The notes under the pieces are model-generated. The model ran no database searches and was not told the origin of the DNA. It saw only the letters and a list, made by a program, of their open reading frames with translations. A program made the translations under genes and the position numbers. This document shows, one piece after another, positions 59,899-64,000 of a stretch of DNA of 64,000 bases. Origin of the DNA: Aquatica leii (Eukaryota; Arthropoda; Insecta; Coleoptera; Lampyridae); NCBI GenBank assembly GCA_035610365.1, contig CM069433.1, forward strand, positions 131,210,545 to 131,274,544, written 5' to 3'. Every line of letters starts with the position of its first letter. Position 1 is the first letter of the stretch.

Positions 59899-60959
59899 AC
59901 TATGATTTTAGATCAAAAGACTCAAATTGTAAGAACTGATTAAAACTTTAAGAAGATATAACTGTGATTATAGAAGTTCCAGTTAATATGGCAATATAAA
60001 TAAACAAATTTGTTATTTAAACCGTTGTTTATAATTTAAATATTTCCTTACTTATACCTAATAATATCAATATCATCATTTTGGCAACATTTTTGTCATT
60101 CCGGGAACGGATGATCATTTCCGAGAACACTACAATATTTCAATAAAATACGCATAAATTGAGCTATTTTTTTAAAACATAGTTTATTACATTACAGAAC
60201 TTTCATTTTGTTCATGTAACGTTATTCGATTAAAAGAGTTTTGAATATTTTAAAATTTCTTAAATTTTATGCACGATAATAGCAACTTCTGTAATATTTT
60301 GCTTGTAGAAGATTTTGTATGAATTTTTTTCATTATTGCTTATATAATATAGATACATAATATACCCATGTTAAAAAACAATGCTTAAGTTATCTACTTT
60401 GTTTTGTTTTTGTTAATTTTATCAAACTTAGAAAAACGTTCCCGAATTGATGGTTTTCTGTAAGATATTGACTAAAAAACAATATTCCAAAAAAAGTATA
60501 GAGTTCTGTGTGCTGTCCTGTCAAAGTTTATTAATATACAAATTTTGCAACAGTATAAACTAAGAGTCATCATTATAGCTTGAATTTTTTTTGGCATAAA
60601 ACTAATCTTGATATTTGCAACCTTGGTAATTTTGAGCCATATGTTTAGAAATATATGATTTGGCAAGACAAAATGGAATTGATTTGATCTTATTGCCCCC
60701 TCACATATCCCACAGAACCCAGCCTCTAGATTTGGTATTATTTGGTTCTATTAAAAAAGCCTTCAACAACCAGTGTGCTCATTGGATAAAATCCAACCCT
60801 GCAAAGAGAATTTCCATATATGAAATTGGAAAACTATTTTCTTTAGCATATCAAAAAGTGGCAACTATAAACAAAGCCGTTATTGGATTTAAGGCCGCAG
60901 GCATTTATCCTTATCAACCTGACATTTTTACTGACGAAGATTTTATTGCTTCAGATACT

Positions 60960-63654
60960 CAGCGACGTAACTAGGGGGGGGCTGACGGGGCATGTGCCCC
61001 GGGCGCCGGTTTTTAGGGGCGCAGGGGCGCGTTATTTATATAGATACAAGTTAATGCTAAAATTAATAATACGAGAGAAAGAAAACGCAAATGCAGTAAC
61101 GCAAAACGCGAGAGTAATTTTAAACAATTCGTAGGGTGAATCCACTATTCATTTCGAGCTTAGAGATCCAGGGAAGTGGCCTGCAGCACTTTCGGATGCA
61201 GAAAGATGCTTGATAGTGTCAGGATTATTAGACGAAGAAAAAATAGAACCTGATTTAAGTAATACCTTAAAAGATGGGAGAAACTTAACTAAAGACTGGT
61301 TTACAAAAAATTTGCTGGTGGCTTAAAGGTGCACCGAACGTGGCTAGTATACAGCCAATTAAAGAATGCTTTGTTTTGTGTCCCTTGCAAACTGTTTTCT
61401 CACTTAGAAAGAAAAGCTTCTGTTTTGGCCAAGGAAGAAGGTTTCACTCAATGGAAGAAGTTGAGTGAACGAATTCCTGAGCACGAAAATTCACTGAACC
61501 ACAAAAAGTGTTTTTGCTTTTGGAAAACTTTGCAGTTATCTTTAAATAAAGGTACTGGTATTGATAAAGAACTTAACACAAGATAGCACTTGAGGAAGCG
61601 CACTGGAGAGGGGTTTTGTATGTTATCATTGATGTGGTAATACACTTAGCAAAACAGGGTAGTTCATTACGAGGCTCTAATGAAAAGCTAGATTTTGGTG
61701 ACCCAAGATGTGGAAAGTTTTTAAATACTATAGACCTAGTGTCTCATTACCACCCCCATTTAAAAGAGCACATTCTTCGTCATAGAAAGAGTCAAGTAAG
61801 CTATTTCTCTCCTTCTATACAGAACGAATTTTTCGACATAATTACTGGAAAAATAAGAGAAAACATATTTTTAGACATCAAAGCTTCAAAATACTTTTCC
61901 ATTATGTTTGACTGCACACCTGATGTAAGTCATTCAGAACAAATGTCTCAAGTTATTCGTTATGTTAAGGTTACCGACAATGGTCCAGAGATAGTCGAAA
62001 GCTTCATTGATTTTGTGGCAGTTATTGAAAAAACTGGATGTGCTCTTACTCAGAAAATTTTAGAAAAAATAAAAAATGATGGCTTAGACATAAGGAACTG
62101 CAGAGGACAATGCTATGACAATGGTTCAAATATGGCGGGCATGTACAAAGGCGTTCAATCCCGAATTCTTGAAGCAAACAGTCTAACGTATTTTGTGCCA
62201 TGTGCAGCACATTCCCTAAACTTAATTGGTGCAAATGCTGCTAGCTTGCCAGGGGAGGCAGAGTCGTACTTTGGCATACTTAATTGCCTCTATAATTTCT
62301 TTACTTCCTCCACTAATAGATGGGAAGTTCTAGTAAAACATGTCCCCTATCTCTCAAACTGCAAAGCAATACCATGTGGTCTACTAAGAGAGAGGCATTA
62401 AAAGTAATATATAAACATCTAGGAAAAATTTTAGATGCTCTAAATGACCTTATGACGAACCAAATAACAACTGCTGAAACAAAAACACAGGCAACTTCTC
62501 TTCTAAAAAATGTAAAAAGGTTTGAATTTATTGTCCTCTCATGTTTCTGGTATAAGCAATTAAGCCGCATAGATATTGTGAACAAGCTGTTACAAAAAGA
62601 GGACACCACTATCGACAGATCAGCAGGACATATTAGCAGACTAATCTCCAAGTTTAAAGAGGAAAGGTCAAACTGTTCAGCTAATGCAGTGAAAGAAGCC
62701 AAAGAAATAGCTACAAAGCTTAATCTAGATCCTCATTTTAAGGAAGCAAGAAGAAGAAAAAAGAAGCGCATGTTTGATGAGAAGGGTAAAGATGAAATCC
62801 ATGACTTTTCAGAGGAAAAAAAGTTCAGATTATTGATGATGCAAGTAATAGATCGGATTCTAAATGAAGTAAGTCAAAGGTTTCAATCTATACAAAAGAA
62901 AAATAGATTATTTGGTTTTCTCAATGGAAGTGGGTTTGCATCAATGAAAGGAGAGGAATTAAAAAATCGGCCAATAGAGTTAGCAACCACATATACAGAA
63001 GATTTAGATAAGGATGAACTGTCAATAGAAGTGGAGAGTTTTAAATATCACGCTTTAGATTTAGGACCTCATATGAAAACGGCTACTTCATCTGATCTTC
63101 TGACGTTAATATACCAAAACGGACTTGAAGATGTCTACCCCAACATAACTACAGCGTTAAGAATTTTTCTTACAATACCCGTATCAGTTGCCTCAAACGA
63201 AAGAAGTTTTAGTAAATTAAAAATAATAAAAAACTGTACCAGAAACCTGACAGGACAACGACTAACCAACTTAGGCATTATTTCCATAGAGCACCAAATA
63301 GCGTCTAAACTATCTTTTGAGGAAATTGTAAACACATTTGCGGCTAAAAAATCTCGTAAAGTTAAGTTTTAGTTTGTATATAATTTGTCACAATTCTTAA
63401 AGATTGTGTAAACTGTAAAATGTATATGTAGATTGTGTAAATAAAGTAACTTATATATAAACCGTTTGGTTTTTGAACAATTATTTACTGCCTATTGGAA
63501 TTAAACAGGTGAAATGTGTAATAAATGTTAGTAACAATATCAGAGGTATTATTTGGAAAGGTTTTTGGTTTATTGGTGTATGTTGAATACAGAGAGGAGA
63601 AGGCGCCAAAGTGACTTCTTGCCCCGGGTGTTTAATCGCCTAGTTACGTCGCTG
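60960..63654 (+). mobile_element. hAT transposon with 16-bp perfect inverted ends
   Basis: The ends are cagcgacgtaactagg (60960-60975) and cctagttacgtcgctg (63639-63654), exact inverted copies. Length 2,695 bp. The left end continues into a G-rich cluster, and the right end contains gccccgggtg, as in the ZMYM1-like hAT group. An 8-bp target duplication is not recognisable now. The element lies inside the coding region of the pogo-like transposase and encodes one nearly intact transposase. Confidence 0.92.
61141..63372 (+). pseudogene. hAT transposase, ZMYM1-like, with a few frameshifts
   Basis: Consecutive frames read PGKWPAALSDAERCL, VHRTWLVYSQLKNALFCVPC (TTF-type zinc finger), LEEAHWRGVLYVIIDVVIHL, FDCTPDVSHSEQMSQVIRYV, CRGQCYDNGSNMAGMYKGVQ, VPCAAHSLNLIG and TTALRIFLTIPVSVASNERS, then FSKLKIIK (hAT dimerisation domain). 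The frame changes at about 61,320, 61,580 and 62,345. Each looks like a one-base change, and there is no other decay across 2.2 kb. A stop just upstream of 61,141 and no clear ATG show that the N-terminus is also damaged. The last frame is open for 350 codons to 63372. The family catalyses cut-and-paste transposition in the nucleus. This copy is inactive but young. Confidence 0.88.
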
Positions 63655-64000
63655 CGGCGGAGATGCTCTAAAAGTCAACTATGTGGATTCTAGTAGAAAC
63701 GGCACCGAAACGAACAAAGCAACGACTTCATCACAAAATAATCAAAATGATTTAAATATAAATTTGGAAAAGGCAACCAATACCACCCCAACGAAAGTCT
63801 TGCTTTAATTAATACCATATCCCAAACGAAAAGAAGAAATACAGAAAAAAAAGAGTATTAAGAGAAAGCATTCGGAAATATTAAGCGCTACATTATTTAG
63901 AGACGAACTGTTAGAAAAACATATTAAGTCACTCGTAAAAAGGGAATATTGTTAAGGAAAAAAATTACAAGCGGATTTTGTTATCCAATGGTAATAGTAA
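63655..64000 (+). pseudogene. C-terminal tail of the pogo-like transposase
   Basis: Beyond the hAT end the frame resumes with KVNYVDSSRNGTETNKATTS, a low-complexity Asn/Thr linker. It continues with PYPKRKEEIQKKKSIKRKHS and EILSATLFRDELLEKHIKSL. Proline-basic motifs and SEILTSTP-like words at the C-terminus are usual in pogo/Tigger-like transposases. One stop lies near 63,810. Confidence 0.6.

Larger units (their letters stand above)
56547..60460 (+). mobile_element. 3.9-kb DNA transposon, tentatively Sola-like
   Basis: The ends are related inverted sequences: agagaatcatttcgggaacg at 56547 and, read from 60460 backwards, cagaaaaccatcaattcggg then aacg. Extra copies of the cgttcccgaaatga word lie inside both ends (57,074-57,115 and 60,090-60,125), probably subterminal binding sites. 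Coding fragments in order: a Lys/Arg-rich start (57,285-57,602), EQDDVSRMCPSKKDYVKH and LCVKHANFEKKFNKL (57,877-58,521), then IYSDGLTSQYRNCTNVTLW and SEPGHGKGPMDG followed by ADRHVLMGNDIRTVSEFVDL in broken frames (58,850-59,090). A 253-codon open frame (59,137-59,898) closes it. The SDG, QYRN and GHGKGPxDG words define a family of eukaryotic transposon proteins; Sola is my best name for it, not certain. Confidence 0.65.
55640..63980 (+). mobile_element. Pogo/Tigger-like transposon split by two later insertions
   Basis: Three separated pieces belong to one transposase. The N-terminal piece (55,690-56,400) reads FSVPVSTIRDHVK, RKRVFSDRQEIELEQYCLSL and FFGLTVTEIREIAY, then DLDFYYGFIKRHSKLSLYTP and ELTSIN. 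The middle piece (60,620-60,959) reads MARQNGIDLILLPPHISHRT, QPLDLVLFGSIKKAF and GFKAAGIYPYQPDIFTDEDF. The tail (63,655-63,960) reads IPYPKRKEEIQKKKSIKRKH and SEILSATLFRDELL. Between piece one and two lies a 3.9-kb element, and between two and three a 2.7-kb hAT. About 60 residues around the second catalytic Asp are missing at the first junction. Element ends were not identified; the tail may run past the window. Confidence 0.8.

Overview
The window looks like AT-rich nuclear DNA of an insect. Most recognisable introns are about 50 nt (48-62 nt in the clear cases), the one large conserved gene is the insect olfactory co-receptor Ir25a, and the intergenic DNA is packed with decayed insect-type transposons. 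A beetle would fit the tiny introns, but I cannot prove the order from sequence alone.

Layout. 1-1,399 is non-coding with a degenerate short duplication. 1,400-7,057 is a 159-bp satellite array of 35 full monomers and one partial, with traces of a higher-order trimer. 7,373-8,147 (minus) is a compact six-exon gene, reconstructed here by splicing, for a 176-residue SGNH hydrolase with all four catalytic blocks; four of its five introns are exactly 51 nt and two use GC-AG junctions. 9,580-10,740 is a hAT relic. 11,878-12,608 (plus) is a three-exon secreted cyclophilin with two altered active-site residues. 13,160-33,450 is transposon territory: a long-TIR element with a nested MITE, non-LTR reverse transcriptase pieces, two Ty3/Gypsy relics in opposite orientation (one split by a GC-rich foldback), a Penelope-like element with an inverted copy of its 3' end, and mariner/IS630-type relics.

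33,629-52,688 (plus) is Ir25a. Four 5' exons encode the amino-terminal domain, a 16.0-kb intron follows, and five 3' exons encode the ligand-binding halves, pore and membrane segments. The signal-peptide exon was not found. The large intron carries many transposon relics and, antisense, a TMEM53-like (DUF829) hydrolase gene at 42,122-43,023 with one small frameshift.

53,840-64,000 is a nest of DNA transposons. A pogo/Tigger-like element has been interrupted by a 3.9-kb element (tentatively Sola-like) and again by a 2.7-kb hAT with perfect 16-bp terminal inverted repeats and only a few small frameshifts.

How the genes relate: nothing suggests an operon or pathway cluster. Ir25a is a broadly expressed chemosensory co-receptor, the cyclophilin is probably a secretory-pathway prolyl isomerase, and the TMEM53-like gene shares only location with Ir25a. 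The strongest candidate for something undescribed is the SGNH hydrolase gene at 7.4-8.1 kb, which has no long open reading frame and would be missed by ORF-based annotation.
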